This document shows, piece after piece, positions 8,464-18,423 of a stretch of 64,000 nucleotides of DNA. Origin of the DNA: Devosia sp. (GTDB lineage Bacteria; Pseudomonadota; Alphaproteobacteria; Rhizobiales; Devosiaceae). The position numbers were made by a program, and so were the translations under genes. The stretch's first letter is position 1. The number at the start of each line of letters is the position of its first letter. Where the stretch lies: positions 146,427 through 210,426 of the forward strand of contig NZ_JAFKHE010000017.1 of NCBI RefSeq assembly GCF_017307495.1. Direction: 5' to 3'. Under the pieces are notes generated by a model. The model was not told where the DNA came from, made no database searches, and was given only the letters and a program-made list of their open reading frames with translations.

Positions 8464-9882
8464 ATGGCGTCCGCCGATATCGGCCTGATCGGGCTTGCGG
8501 TCATGGGGTCCAACCTGGCTCTCAATATTGCCGACAAGGGCTATACCGTCGCCGTCCACAACCGCACGGCCGCCAGGATCGATGACTTCGTCGCAACGGC
8601 GAAGGAGCAGGGGCTCGACGGCCGGGTCGTGCCGGAAGCGGACCTGGTGCAGTTCATCCAGTCGGTGAAGCGCCCGCGCTCGATCATCATCATGGTGAAA
8701 GCCGGCAAGCCGGTGGACGAGATGATCGAGCAACTGCTGCCGCATCTCGACAAGGGCGACGCCATCCTCGAATGCGGCAACTCGCTCTACACCGACAGCC
8801 AGCGCCGCTTCGAGTACCTGCGCGACCAGGGCATCGGCTTCCTCGGCATCGGTGTGTCCGGTGGGGAGGAAGGGGCGCGCCATGGTCCCTCGATCATGGT
8901 CGGCGGCCCGGAAGAGCAGTGGAAGAACGCGCAGCCGATCCTCGAGGCGATTTCGGCCAAGTTCAACGGCGAGCCGTGCTGCGCCTATCTCGGCGAGGGC
9001 GGCGCAGGCCACTTCGTCAAGATGATCCACAACGGCATCGAGTACGGCGACATGCAGATGATCGCCGAGGTTTATGGCGTTATGCGCGACGGGTTGGGGA
9101 TGAACCCGGCAGCCTCGAGCAAGGTGTTCAAGGACTGGGACAAGGGCCCGCTCAACTCCTACCTCATCGAGATCACCGGGCTGGTGCTCGAGGCGGTCGA
9201 GCCCAGGACGGGCAAGCCGCTGGTTGACCTGATCCTCGACAAGGCGGGCCAGAAGGGCACGGGTACCTGGTCCGCGATCGCGGCGCAGCAGCTCGCCGTG
9301 CCGGCCACTGCGATCGAAGGCGCGGTCGCGGCCCGCTCGATCTCATCCCGCAAGGAGGAGCGCGTGGCGGCCGAGGCGATCTACGGCAAACCATCGGCCG
9401 GCAAGGCCGACGTGTCGCTCTCCGATCTCGAGCAGGCGCTGCTGGCCGGCAAGATCGTCTCCTATGCCCAGGGGTTCGCCGTGCTGTCGAAGGCATCGGA
9501 GGAGTTCGGCTGGAAGCTGCCGCTCGCGACCATCGCCAAGATCTGGCGCGCCGGCTGCATCATCCGCTCGCGCTTCCTCGACCAGATGTCGGCGGCCTAT
9601 GCCAAGGGCGAGGCGACCAACCTGCTGATGGTGCCGGACTTCGTTGCCATCATGAAGACGGCCAACAAGTCGCTGCGCAAGGTCGTCGCGGCCGCCGCCC
9701 TGGGCGAATTCCCCCTGATCTGCCTTTCGGCCTCGCTCGCCTATTTCGACAGCTACCGCCAGGCGCAGGGAACCGCCAACCTGACCCAGGGCCAGCGCGA
9801 CTTCTTCGGCGCGCACGGCTTCATCCTCACCGACCGCGAAGGCGAGCAGCACGGCACCTGGCCGTCGACGCTGGGGAAGTAA
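8464..9882 (+). CDS. gnd: 6-phosphogluconate dehydrogenase, decarboxylating
   Basis: This oxidative pentose-phosphate enzyme converts 6-phosphogluconate and NADP+ to ribulose-5-phosphate and CO2. The cofactor motif GLIGLAVMGSNLA is at the N-terminus, the substrate and catalytic region GVSGGEEGARHGPSIM and GGAGHFVKMIHNGIEYGDMQ follows, and the C-terminal IIRSRFLDQ segment is intact. Length is 472 aa, as expected for the long form. ATG 8464 was chosen because GGAG (8454-8457) fits it; the in-frame ATG at 8452 overlaps that site. It is divergent from the idnO-gntK pair that supplies its substrate. Confidence 0.97.
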   Translation: MASADIGLIGLAVMGSNLALNIADKGYTVAVHNRTAARIDDFVATAKEQGLDGRVVPEADLVQFIQSVKRPRSIIIMVKAGKPVDEMIEQLLPHLDKGDAILECGNSLYTDSQRRFEYLRDQGIGFLGIGVSGGEEGARHGPSIMVGGPEEQWKNAQPILEAISAKFNGEPCCAYLGEGGAGHFVKMIHNGIEYGDMQMIAEVYGVMRDGLGMNPAASSKVFKDWDKGPLNSYLIEITGLVLEAVEPRTGKPLVDLILDKAGQKGTGTWSAIAAQQLAVPATAIEGAVAARSISSRKEERVAAEAIYGKPSAGKADVSLSDLEQALLAGKIVSYAQGFAVLSKASEEFGWKLPLATIAKIWRAGCIIRSRFLDQMSAAYAKGEATNLLMVPDFVAIMKTANKSLRKVVAAAALGEFPLICLSASLAYFDSYRQAQGTANLTQGQRDFFGAHGFILTDREGEQHGTWPSTLGK

Positions 9883-9927
9883 GGGGGGCTTTCGCGTAGC
9901 CGCCGGCCGTCATCCTTCCCACCAGCC

Positions 9928-10066
9928 GTCATCCCGGCGAAAGCCGGGACCCACGGCTCGAGCGGTCAGGCTGAGCGCCGACAGCGCCCGCCCTGCGCAG
10001 ATGGGTCGGCAACAAAGCGCATGTGGCGCTCCCAGGGCACTGGGTCCCGGCTTTCGCCGGGATGAC
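9928..10066. repeat. BIME-like pair of palindromic repeats
   Basis: Two 25-nt units at 9928-9952 and 10042-10066 are exact inverted copies. Each contains its own hairpin (CCCGGC GAAA GCCGGG) and bears the outer end GTCATCCC or GGGATGAC. The element lies between the convergent ends of gnd and rnd, where it could stop transcription in both directions. The 90 nt between units hold no gene. Confidence 0.85.
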
Positions 10067-10162
10067 GACCGAGCGTGACGCAAGCTCCCAAGTCACCCGC
10101 CGGGATGACTCCGGACGTGGGACGACAACGTGCCCCACTCACCAACTCGATCGTAGCCAAGG

Positions 10163-11329
10163 TCAGTCTTCGTCGTCGTCGATGATCTCGATCTCGATGA
10201 CGCCCTTCTTGCCAGCGGCGAGGCCGAGCTTGCCGTGCTTGATGGCGAGCGCCTTGTCGCCGAAGAGTTTGCGGCGCCAGCCCTTGAGGGCGGCCACGTC
10301 GGCATCGTCGTCGAGGACGATGGCGTCGATATCGTCGGAGGTGGCGATGATGCGCGAGGCGACGCCGTTGTCTTCGGAGACCGCCTTGAGCAGCACACGC
10401 AGCAGGTCGCCGACGGCTCCCTTGGGGGAGGGGCCACGTACGCGGTCGGGCAGTTTGGGCAGCTCGCTCTTGGGCAGCGCCTCGACGTCCTTGAGGATCG
10501 AGATCACTTCGGCGGCGGCCGACGAGCGGCCGTAGCCGCGCTGCACGGCGCGCAGCTTTTCGAAGGCCTCGGGGGTCAACGGGTGCTGCATGGCGAGCTC
10601 GATGAGCGCGTCGTCCTTGAGGATGCGGCTGCGCGGCTGGTCCGTATCCTGCGCGCGTTGCTCGCGCCAGGCGGCCAGCGCCTTCAGCGCGGCGACATCG
10701 CGCGGCTTGTTCAGCTTGGCCTTGAGCCGCTCCCAGGCGTGCTCGGGCTGGACGACGTAGGTGTGGATCGACTCGAGGATGGCGAGCTCGTCCTCGACCC
10801 AGTCCCAGCGGCCGGCATCGTCGACCTGCTTCAGCAGCGACTTGTAGACGTCGCGCAGGTGGGTAACGTCGGCCAGGGCGTAGATCTTCTGCTTCTCGCT
10901 GAGCGGGCGCGCCGACCAGTCGGTGAAGCGCGAGGACTTGTCGAGTTCGACCTTGGTGATCGAGCGCACGAGGTTGTCGTAGCTGACGCTGTCGCCGAAG
11001 CCGCAGACGGAGGCCGCGACCTGGGTATCGAAGATGTTGGCGGGAACCTTGCCGGTCAGCTTGACGAAGATTTCGATGTCCTGCCGGGCGGCATGGAAGA
11101 CCTTGCGCACCTTGTCGTTGGCGAGGAGCGTGAAGAAGGGCGCCAGATCCAGGCCGGGGGCGAGTGGGTCGATCAGGACCGCTTCGTCATCGGTTGCTGC
11201 CTGCAGCAGGCACAGCTTGGGCCAGTAGGTCGTCTCGCGCAGAAACTCGGTGTCGACCGTAACATAATCAAAGCCGGCGGCACGCTTGCAGAACGCGGCG
11301 AGCACGTCGGTCGAAGTGATGAGCTCCAT
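10163..11329 (-). CDS. rnd: ribonuclease D
   Basis: This 3'-5' exoribonuclease trims tRNA 3' ends. The DEDDy exonuclease residues are visible: D26 and E28 (VDTEFL), D84 (AARQDIE), and Y150 with D154 (YALADVTHL). A helical HRDC-type region follows (residues about 205-290), and the protein ends in an acidic IEIEIIDDDED tail. Length is 388 aa, standard for alphaproteobacterial RNase D. Its ATG faces aspS, which is transcribed divergently. Confidence 0.95.
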   Translation of the reverse strand: MELITSTDVLAAFCKRAAGFDYVTVDTEFLRETTYWPKLCLLQAATDDEAVLIDPLAPGLDLAPFFTLLANDKVRKVFHAARQDIEIFVKLTGKVPANIFDTQVAASVCGFGDSVSYDNLVRSITKVELDKSSRFTDWSARPLSEKQKIYALADVTHLRDVYKSLLKQVDDAGRWDWVEDELAILESIHTYVVQPEHAWERLKAKLNKPRDVAALKALAAWREQRAQDTDQPRSRILKDDALIELAMQHPLTPEAFEKLRAVQRGYGRSSAAAEVISILKDVEALPKSELPKLPDRVRGPSPKGAVGDLLRVLLKAVSEDNGVASRIIATSDDIDAIVLDDDADVAALKGWRRKLFGDKALAIKHGKLGLAAGKKGVIEIEIIDDDED

Positions 11330-11563
11330 AAGACTCTTTCGTCACAAGGCTTTGATTTCTGAATAACAGGGGAGAAAGCGAATGGCGAGTAGCCAGTAGC
11401 GAATAGGGAACCGGCGGCCATGGTGCCGGCGCCGGGCGGACCCTGTTCGCTGCCTGCCATCCGCTATTGGCGGCGCACTGGGCCCAATCTTGACAATCGG
11501 GGCCTTGCATGCGCTTGTCCGGCCCCTGAATCCGCCTGCCTAAAACAACGAGAGATGAGCAAG

Positions 11564-13333
11564 ATGCACCGCTATCGCACACATACCTGCGCCGCCCTTC
11601 GCCAGGGTGACGTGGGCAATAATGTGCGCCTCTCCGGCTGGGTGCACCGCGTGCGCGACCACGGTGGGCTGCTGTTCATCGACCTGCGCGACCATTACGG
11701 ACTGACCCAGCTGGTGGTCGATCCCGACTCCGCCGCGTTCGGCGCCGCTGAGCGGGTACGCGCCGAGTGGGTGATCCGCGTCGACGGCGAGGTGAAGCAG
11801 CGGACGCCCGAGACCGTGAACGCCAAGCAGCCGACGGGTGAGGTGGAAGTTTTCATCCGCGAGCTCGAGGTGCTGAGCGAGGCCAACGAGCTGCCGTTGC
11901 CGGTGTTCGGCGAGCCCGACTATCCGGAGGACATCCGGCTCAGGTACCGGTTCCTCGACCTGCGCCGCGAGACGCTGCACGCCAATATCGTCAAGCGCAC
12001 CAAGGTGATCTCGTCGATGCGCCGCCGCATGGGCGAGATCGGCTTTGGCGAGTACGCGACGCCGATCCTGACGGCCTCGTCGCCGGAGGGCGCGCGCGAC
12101 TTCCTCGTGCCGAGCCGTATCCATCCGGGCAAGTTCTTCGCCCTGCCGCAGGCGCCGCAGCAGTACAAGCAGCTGCTGATGGTGGCCGGCTTCGACCGCT
12201 ACTTCCAGATCGCGCCGTGCTTCCGCGACGAGGATCCGCGCGCCGACCGCCTGCCGGGCGAGTTCTACCAGCTCGACCTCGAGATGAGCTTCGTCACCCA
12301 GGAAGAGATCTGGGACACGATGCAGCCGGTGATCACCTCGATCTTCGAGGAGTTCGGCGAAGGCAAGCCGGTGACCAAGGATTGGCCGCGCATTCCGTAT
12401 GACGTGGCCGTGCGCAAGTATGGCTCGGACAAGCCGGACCTGCGCAACCCGATCGAGATGCAGGCCGTCACCGACCACTTCCGCGGCTCGGGCTTCGGCG
12501 TGTTCGCCAACCAGATCGCCAACGACGACAAGGTCGAGGTCTGGGCCATCCCGGCCAAGACCGGCGGCAGCCGCGCTTTCTGCGACCGCATGAATGCCTG
12601 GGCGCAGGCGCAGGGCCAGCCGGGCCTCGGCTACATCTTCTTCAAGGATGGCGCCGGTTCGGGCCCGATCGCCAAGAATATCGGCGAGGAGCGCACGGCC
12701 GCGATCCGCGAGCAACTCGGCCTCGGCGATGGCGACGCCGTGTTCTTCGTGCTCGGTCGTCCGGACAAGATGTACAAGTTCGCCGGCGAGGCGCGGGTGA
12801 AGGTCGGTCTCGACCTGAACCTTACCCAACTCGACCAGTTCAAGCTGTGCTGGATCGTCGACTTCCCGTTCTACGAGTGGAGCGAGGAAGAAAAGCGCGT
12901 CGACTTCGCACACAACCCGTTCTCGATGCCGCAGGGCGGGATCGATGCGCTGAACAGCCAGGATCCGCTGACGATCAAGGCCTACCAGTACGACGCCGTC
13001 TGCAACGGCTTCGAGATCGCCTCGGGCTCGATCCGCAACCAGCTGCCCGAGACCATGGTGCGCGCGTTCGAGATCACCGGCAAGTCGCGCGCCGAGGTCG
13101 AGGAGCAGTTCGGCGGCATGTATCGTGCGTTCCAGTTCGGTGCGCCCCCGCATGGTGGCGCGGCCTTCGGCATCGATCGTATCGTGATGCTGCTGTGCGG
13201 CGCGCAGAACCTGCGCGAGGTCACGCTGTTCCCGATGAACCAGCAGGCGGAAGACCTGCTGATGGGCGCTCCCAGCCCGGCTTCGGCCAAGCAGTTGCGC
13301 GAACTCAGCATCCGCCTCAACGTCCAGTCGTAA
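11564..13333 (+). CDS. aspS: aspartyl-tRNA synthetase
   Basis: This class II synthetase charges tRNA-Asp. Its N-terminal OB-fold anticodon domain opens [21 protein letters not shown] and contains [17 protein letters not shown]. Motif 2 appears as [19 protein letters not shown], the bacterial GAD insertion lies in the middle, and motif 3 is [19 protein letters not shown]. Length is 589 aa, as in bacteria. I chose ATG 11564 because GAGAG (11550-11554) sits 9 nt before it; ATG 11555 abuts that site, and the frame to 11420 is not family-like. Confidence 0.96.
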   Translation: MHRYRTHTCAALRQGDVGNNVRLSGWVHRVRDHGGLLFIDLRDHYGLTQLVVDPDSAAFGAAERVRAEWVIRVDGEVKQRTPETVNAKQPTGEVEVFIRELEVLSEANELPLPVFGEPDYPEDIRLRYRFLDLRRETLHANIVKRTKVISSMRRRMGEIGFGEYATPILTASSPEGARDFLVPSRIHPGKFFALPQAPQQYKQLLMVAGFDRYFQIAPCFRDEDPRADRLPGEFYQLDLEMSFVTQEEIWDTMQPVITSIFEEFGEGKPVTKDWPRIPYDVAVRKYGSDKPDLRNPIEMQAVTDHFRGSGFGVFANQIANDDKVEVWAIPAKTGGSRAFCDRMNAWAQAQGQPGLGYIFFKDGAGSGPIAKNIGEERTAAIREQLGLGDGDAVFFVLGRPDKMYKFAGEARVKVGLDLNLTQLDQFKLCWIVDFPFYEWSEEEKRVDFAHNPFSMPQGGIDALNSQDPLTIKAYQYDAVCNGFEIASGSIRNQLPETMVRAFEITGKSRAEVEEQFGGMYRAFQFGAPPHGGAAFGIDRIVMLLCGAQNLREVTLFPMNQQAEDLLMGAPSPASAKQLRELSIRLNVQS

Positions 13334-13354
13334 GAGTTGGCCACTGGTCGCGGT

Positions 13355-13430
13355 GTCATCCCCGCGAAAGCGGGGATCTCCGTTTTTGGCTGGCAGCGCA
13401 AACGGAGGTTCCCGCTTTCGCGGGAATGAC
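13355..13430. repeat. palindromic repeat with nested arms
   Basis: GTCATCCCCGCGAAAGCGGGGAT (13355-13377) and a near-inverted copy ending GGGAATGAC (13408-13430) flank inner arms CTCCGTTT/AAACGGAG. The unit belongs to the same family as 9928-10066 and lies 21 nt after the aspS stop, where it probably serves as a transcript end. Confidence 0.75.
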
Positions 13431-13552
13431 CCAGTGGGTGTAGCCGCCCTTTCCGCCCTGATCCGGCCCGGCAGGTCCTGCCGTTAACACTCCGGTAACC
13501 ATGCGCCAGCTAGGCAGATGTTGCCTAGTTCCGTGAGGTTCGGATTCGCTCC

Positions 13553-15148
13553 GTGAAGTCCAAGTACTCGCATGCACTGATGCTGCTTGCGGCCATCGCG
13601 GCGTTCCTGCCGGTGCTGGCGGTGGACCTTGTGCTCGATTCCTATGTGCGGGTGCGAGAGCGGGCGACGCTGCAGCAATCGGCCGATGCCGTGGCCTCGC
13701 GGGTGCAGGCGACGGCCTACGAGGCCATCGCCGCCCTGAGGCGGGTGCTGGCGGACAGCCCGTCGCTTTGCACGCCGAGTTTTGTGGCCAACGTGCACAG
13801 GCAGATGGAGCAGAGCCTCTACCTCAAGCAGGTGCTGGTGGAGAACGGCGACGGTGTGCAGTACTGCGACGCGATCGGCAAGGACGTTAGATACGCCCCG
13901 CTGACCCGGCCGCTGACGGTGCCGAACCATACCGAGACGATCGAAGTGGTGCAGTACGCCGACTTGAGGGCACCTGTGCTGAAGGTGACGCAGGCGTTCG
14001 GGTCGTCGCGCAGGGTGTCGGCCTTCGTTCCGGTGCTGGCGGCAGAGACGGCGAGCCTGCTCAATGGCTTGAAGTCAACATCGATGGTGCGCGTGGCGTT
14101 GACCGACGGCACCGAGATCGTCACGGCGGGCGATCCCAAACCCTACGATCAGCACGGCAGGACCGAATTCGTCGTGGCCGAGAGCTTTGCCGGGGAGTTG
14201 CCCATACGCGTGACGGCGGCGGTGCCGTTTGCGATGGTGCGCGCCGACTACAGCGACCTCGACGCGACCTTCACGGTCGTTGCCGCCCTCATGGCAGGGG
14301 CCTTCCTGGTACTGGCGCTGCAATATGTGCGGCGCTCCGAACTGCCGGCCTTCGACCTCGAACGAGCGATCTCGGCCGGCGAACTGAAGCCCTACTACCA
14401 GCCGGTCATCAACCTCAGGACGGGCGCCCTGGCCGGGTGCGAGGTGCTGTGTCGCTGGGAGAAGCGTAACGGCGAGGTGGTTCCGCCGGGTGCCTTCATC
14501 GACTACGCCGAGGTTACAGGTCTCGCGTTGCCAATGACGGTCAGCCTGATGCAGCAGGTGAAGACGGACCTGAACGGTCTCTGCAGCGACATGCCGGAGC
14601 TGAAGATCTCGATCAACCTGTTCGAGGGACACTTCCGCGACGGCAACGTCGTGGACGATGTGCACACGATCTTCTCGAACTCGTCGATAGCCTTCCGGCA
14701 ACTGGTGTTCGAAGTGACCGAGCGCAAGCCGATCGAGAAGATGCAGCAGGCGCAGAGCGTTATCGCGGGGCTGCATGCGCTGGGCTGCCGGATCGCCATG
14801 GATGACACGGGCACCGGGCACTCTAACCTCGCCTATCTGCAGACGCTGGGCGTCGACATCGTGAAGATCGACCGGGTCTTCGTGGACATGATCAGGCCCG
14901 AGACCGACCATGTGCCGGTGCTGGATGGACTCATCGCGATGGCACAGGACCTCGGCACCGAGGTGGTCGCCGAGGGTGTCGAGACCGAGGCGCAGGCACT
15001 GTACCTGCGCGGCCGGGGGGTGGTGCACGCGCAGGGCTATCTGTTTGCGCCGGCGCTCAAGGCGGGCGCGTTCAAGGAACTGGCGCGGGCCCTGAACGGG
15101 ACGGCCAAGGCCGAAAGGGCGATCGAGCTGGAGGTCGCGGCGGCCTGA
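13553..15148 (+). CDS. membrane EAL-domain c-di-GMP phosphodiesterase (CSS-motif type)
   Basis: Probable hydrolase of cyclic di-GMP. A TM helix (residues 8-28) precedes a periplasmic sensor region, then a second TM helix (about 240-258) and a cytosolic EAL domain (268-512). The catalytic set looks intact: E297 (EVL), N354, E387, D417-D418 (MDDTGTGHS), K438, E474 and Q494. The sensor has two cysteines (C73, C105) spaced like CSS-motif proteins, but the second is in YCDA, not CSS. Start is GTG at 13553. It stands alone between two palindromic repeats. Confidence 0.88.
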   Translation: MKSKYSHALMLLAAIAAFLPVLAVDLVLDSYVRVRERATLQQSADAVASRVQATAYEAIAALRRVLADSPSLCTPSFVANVHRQMEQSLYLKQVLVENGDGVQYCDAIGKDVRYAPLTRPLTVPNHTETIEVVQYADLRAPVLKVTQAFGSSRRVSAFVPVLAAETASLLNGLKSTSMVRVALTDGTEIVTAGDPKPYDQHGRTEFVVAESFAGELPIRVTAAVPFAMVRADYSDLDATFTVVAALMAGAFLVLALQYVRRSELPAFDLERAISAGELKPYYQPVINLRTGALAGCEVLCRWEKRNGEVVPPGAFIDYAEVTGLALPMTVSLMQQVKTDLNGLCSDMPELKISINLFEGHFRDGNVVDDVHTIFSNSSIAFRQLVFEVTERKPIEKMQQAQSVIAGLHALGCRIAMDDTGTGHSNLAYLQTLGVDIVKIDRVFVDMIRPETDHVPVLDGLIAMAQDLGTEVVAEGVETEAQALYLRGRGVVHAQGYLFAPALKAGAFKELARALNGTAKAERAIELEVAAA

Positions 15149-15172
15149 CCGCTTGGTTGCTTCCGCCACCGC

Positions 15173-15255
15173 GTCATTTCCCGCGAAAACGGAGACCTCT
15201 GTCCTGGTGTCATCGGCGAGGTCCAAACGGAGATCCCCGCTTTCGCGGGGATGAC
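15173..15255. repeat. palindromic repeat with nested arms
   Basis: A degenerate GTCATTTCCCGCG arm at 15173 faces a strong GGGGATGAC-ended unit (15233-15255), which itself folds through CCCCGC TTTC GCGGGG. It is of the same family as 13355-13430 and sits 25 nt after the EAL gene. Confidence 0.7.
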
Positions 15256-15346
15256 CCGGTGAGGGGCGCAGGCTCCCCAGCCATCAATCCTGCTTTTCAT
15301 CGGCCGCGATTAGTGGCACTCACAAACTCCGTTTCCGGAGAGTGCT

Positions 15347-17641
15347 ATGTCGTCCGACATGACTGAACAGAAGAAGGCGCTGCGCGAGGCGGCGCTCCAT
15401 TTCCATCAGTATCCAAAGCCCGGAAAACTGGAAATCCAGGCGACCAAGCCGCTGGGCAACCAGCGCGACCTTTCCCTTGCCTACTCGCCCGGCGTGGCTG
15501 CGCCATGCGAGGAAATCGCGAACGATCCGGAGACGGTCACCAGGTACACCTCGCGCGGCAACCTCGTCGCCGTCATCTCCAACGGCACCGCCGTGCTCGG
15601 GTTGGGCAATATCGGCGCGCTGGCGTCCAAGCCGGTGATGGAGGGCAAGGCCGTCCTGTTCAAGAAGTTCGCGGGGATCGATGTGTTCGACATCGAGGTC
15701 GACGAGACCGACCCGGCAAAGTTCGTGGAGGTGGTCCGGCCCCTGGAGCCTACCTTCGGCGGCATCAACCTCGAGGATATCAAGGCGCCGGAGTGCTTCG
15801 CGATCGAGGAAGCGTTGCGCGAGCGCATGAAGATTCCGGTGTTCCATGACGACCAGCACGGCACGGCGATCATCGTCGGCGCAGCGGTCCTCAACGGGCT
15901 GGAACTGGCCGGCAAGAAGATCGAAGAGGTGAAGATCTGTACGTCCGGCGCGGGCGCGGCGGCCATCGCCTGCCTCAACATCCTCTTGGCGCTGGGGGCC
16001 AGGATCGAGAACATCTGGGTAGCGGACAAGGACGGGCTGCTCACCTATCGGCGCAATGACGTCAACGACAAGTGGCGCGGCAAGTTCTGCCGGCACGACA
16101 GCGAGGCAACGACGCTGGCCGAGGTGTTCGACGGGGCGGATGTGTTCCTGGGGCTGTCGGCGCCGGGCGCGTTGAAGCCCGAGATGCTGCAGAAGATGGG
16201 TCCGAAGCCGCTGATCCTGGCGCTGGCTAATCCGGTTCCGGAGATCATGCCGGAGGTGGCCAAGGAGATCCGGCCCGACGCGATGGTCTGTACGGGGCGG
16301 TCGGACTATCCGAACCAGGTCAACAACGTCCTCTGCTTCCCGTTCATCTTCCGCGGCGCGCTGGACGTGGGTGCGACGACGATCAATGAGGAGATGAAGC
16401 TGGCGGCAGCGGCTGCGATCGCCAAGCTGGCGCATGACCCCGGGCTCGAGGTGTCGCCGTCGGGGCAGCCGGCGGTGTACGGTCCGGACCACATCATCCC
16501 CAATCCGTTCGACCAGCGGCTGATCCTGCGCATCGCGCCGGCGGTGGCCAAGGCGGCGATGGACAGTGGGGTGGCCAAGCGTCCGATCGCGGATTTCCAG
16601 GCCTACCACGACAGCCTCAACCGGTTCGTGTTCCGCTCCGGCCTCGTCATGAAGCCGGTCATTGACCGCGTGGTGGGGCAGGGCAAGCGTGTTGCCTTCG
16701 CCGACGGCGAGGACGAGCGGGTGCTGCGTGCCGCCCAGGTGCTGATCGAGGATCGCATGGCTCAGCCGATCCTGATCGGGCGGCCGCAGGTGATCGAGAG
16801 CCGGCTGCAACGCTTCGGCCTGACCATCAGGCCAGGGCGCGACTTCGAGATCATCAACCCCGAGGACGACCCGCGCTATCGTGATTATGTCTCGTTGTTC
16901 CACGCGCTGGTGGGCAGGAACGGGGTCACGCCCGATATCGCCCGCACGATCGTGCGCACCAACACCACGGTCATCGCGGCGCTCGCGGTGAAGCGCGGCG
17001 ACGCCGACGCGATGCTCTGCGGCTTCCAGGGCCGCTACATCAAGCACGTGCGCGATATCCGCTCGATCATCGGACTGCAGGACGGGGTGCAGGAAGTTTC
17101 GGCGCTGTCCATGCTGATCATGCCGCGCGGCGCGTTCTTCCTCGCCGATACCTACGTGAACATGGATCCGACGCCGGACGAACTGGTGTCGATCGCGCTG
17201 CAGGCGCGCGATCACCTCAAGCGCTTCAACATCGAGGCACGGGCAGCGCTGCTCAGCTATTCGAACTTCGGTTCGCGCGACGGCGACACGGCGTTCAAGA
17301 TGCGCGAGGCCTATCGCAAGCTGAAGGCGGCGGCCCCGGACATGATCCTCGAGGGCGAGATGCAGGGCGACGTGGCCCTCAACGAGGACCTGCGCAGCCG
17401 CTACATCCCGGACTCGGTGCTGCAGGGCGAGGCGAACCTGTTGCTGTTCCCCAACCTCGACAGCGCCAACCTCTCCATGACGCTGCTCAAGGAAATGAAC
17501 AACGCGCTGGCCGTCGGTCCGATCCTGATGGGGCCGCGCGCGCCGGCCCACATCCTTGCCCCCTCGACCACCAGCCGCGGAATCGTCAATATGACGGCAA
17601 TTGCCGCCAGTGAAGCGGTTGCATTGGGAGAGAGGGCCTGA
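15347..17641 (+). CDS. maeB: NADP-type malic enzyme with phosphotransacetylase-like C-domain
   Basis: This enzyme oxidatively decarboxylates malate to pyruvate, linking the TCA cycle to gluconeogenesis and NADPH supply. The N-terminal malic domain carries [11 protein letters not shown] (about residues 44-54) and FHDDQHGTA (about 166-174). The NAD(P)-binding domain follows to about residue 410, and residues 430-750 resemble phosphotransacetylase, a module usually regulatory here. Length is 764 aa, typical for the fused form. GGAGAG precedes ATG 15347. Its TGA overlaps the next ATG by one base. Confidence 0.95.
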   Translation: MSSDMTEQKKALREAALHFHQYPKPGKLEIQATKPLGNQRDLSLAYSPGVAAPCEEIANDPETVTRYTSRGNLVAVISNGTAVLGLGNIGALASKPVMEGKAVLFKKFAGIDVFDIEVDETDPAKFVEVVRPLEPTFGGINLEDIKAPECFAIEEALRERMKIPVFHDDQHGTAIIVGAAVLNGLELAGKKIEEVKICTSGAGAAAIACLNILLALGARIENIWVADKDGLLTYRRNDVNDKWRGKFCRHDSEATTLAEVFDGADVFLGLSAPGALKPEMLQKMGPKPLILALANPVPEIMPEVAKEIRPDAMVCTGRSDYPNQVNNVLCFPFIFRGALDVGATTINEEMKLAAAAAIAKLAHDPGLEVSPSGQPAVYGPDHIIPNPFDQRLILRIAPAVAKAAMDSGVAKRPIADFQAYHDSLNRFVFRSGLVMKPVIDRVVGQGKRVAFADGEDERVLRAAQVLIEDRMAQPILIGRPQVIESRLQRFGLTIRPGRDFEIINPEDDPRYRDYVSLFHALVGRNGVTPDIARTIVRTNTTVIAALAVKRGDADAMLCGFQGRYIKHVRDIRSIIGLQDGVQEVSALSMLIMPRGAFFLADTYVNMDPTPDELVSIALQARDHLKRFNIEARAALLSYSNFGSRDGDTAFKMREAYRKLKAAAPDMILEGEMQGDVALNEDLRSRYIPDSVLQGEANLLLFPNLDSANLSMTLLKEMNNALAVGPILMGPRAPAHILAPSTTSRGIVNMTAIAASEAVALGERA

Positions 17642-17931
17642 TGATCCGGCATACGGTCGTATTCAACCTGAAGCATGCGCACGGTTCGCTGCAAGAAAAG
17701 GCATTCCTGCGCGACGCGATGGTGCTCAAGGAAATTCCGGGCGTGAAGAAGTTCGAACAACTGCGCCAGGTTTCGAAGAAGAACGACTACGAGTTCGGCT
17801 TCTCAATGGAGTTTGCCGACCAGGACGCCTACGACGCCTACAACGAGCATCCCAAGCACGTGAAGTTCGTCAAGGAACGCTGGGAGCGCGAGGTGGAGCG
17901 GTTCCTCGAGATCGACTACGTGCCGGTTTGA
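17641..17931 (+). CDS. Dabb (stress-responsive A/B barrel) domain protein
   Basis: A 96-aa dimeric-barrel-type protein: [16 protein letters not shown] at the start, PGVKKFEQLRQVS near residue 33, and DQDAYDAYNEHPKHVKFV near residue 60, which holds the family HPxH-like motif. Function is unknown in bacteria. The ATG overlaps the malic-enzyme stop (17639-17641), implying translational coupling. Confidence 0.87.
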   Translation: MIRHTVVFNLKHAHGSLQEKAFLRDAMVLKEIPGVKKFEQLRQVSKKNDYEFGFSMEFADQDAYDAYNEHPKHVKFVKERWEREVERFLEIDYVPV

Positions 17932-17990
17932 GGCGTAAGGCTGGACGGATGACTGGCCAGCACATGGACTCTTGCGGTGCCGAAAGGAAC

Positions 17991-18194
17991 ATGACCGTGC
18001 GCGTTGAGGTCGAGCTCGAGGATGATGGACGCTGGATCGCCGAAGTGCCGGGCCTCCCGGGCGTCGTAGTGTACGCTGATACCGAGCAGGAAGCCCGCGC
18101 CAAGGCGGAGGCACTAGCGCTCCGCGTCATCGCCGATCGGCTTGAGCAGGGGGAGCCTGTGCCGCCAGAGGCTCACCAGCTCTTCGCTGCATGA
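17991..18194 (+). CDS. hicB: HicB-like antitoxin
   Basis: A 67-aa partial-RNase-H-fold protein of the short HicB type: MTVRVEVELEDDGRWIAEVPGLPGVVVYADTEQEARAKAEALALRVI. Antitoxins of this kind neutralise the HicA mRNA interferase and often repress their own operon; no DNA-binding domain is visible here. ATG 17991 has AAAGGA just upstream; in-frame starts at 17949 and 17964 lack family resemblance. Its TGA overlaps the hicA ATG. The toxin gene is disrupted, so this antitoxin may be orphaned. Confidence 0.85.
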   Translation: MTVRVEVELEDDGRWIAEVPGLPGVVVYADTEQEARAKAEALALRVIADRLEQGEPVPPEAHQLFAA

Positions 18195-18401
18195 GCGACT
18201 GGCCGTCGGCCAGAGCGTCCCGTGTACTGCGAGCTCCTCTTCGTATCGGCTGGGTTACCAAGCGGCAGGCCGGTTCACATCGTACACTGTCGCGCGATGG
18301 GTGGGCGGACTATGTATTTGCCTTTCACGAAGTGAGGAGTTGGTCCAAAGATGCTGGCAAGGATTGCCAAGCATACTGGCCCCAGTCCGGACGACCTTTA
18401 G
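18191..18401 (+). pseudogene. hicA: HicA-like toxin, frameshifted
   Basis: The HicA sequence is complete but spread over three frames. Frame one gives MSDWPSARASRVLRAPLRIGW, then GSHRTLSRDGWADYVFAFHE, including the catalytic histidine motif GSHRT. After about 18330 the match continues in a second frame as EEL, and from about 18342 in a third as GPKMLARIAKHTGPSPDDL with stop at 18399-18401. Two single-base losses within about 15 nt explain this. Reading straight on instead gives an unrelated C-terminus ending GCHE. It is either an inactivated toxin or a local sequencing error. Confidence 0.82.
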
Positions 18402-18423
18402 GCTGTCATGAATGAAGTAAGCC

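Noticed and set aside
15320..17551. 743-aa open frame on the minus strand
   Set aside because: Antisense shadow of the malic enzyme, rich in Arg, His and Asp, with no recognisable domain.
18191..18415. Intact 74-aa protein in the hicA frame
   Set aside because: The frame is open to 18415, but the C-terminal 25 residues do not resemble HicA, while the other two frames supply the missing HicA end. I treat it as a frameshifted gene.
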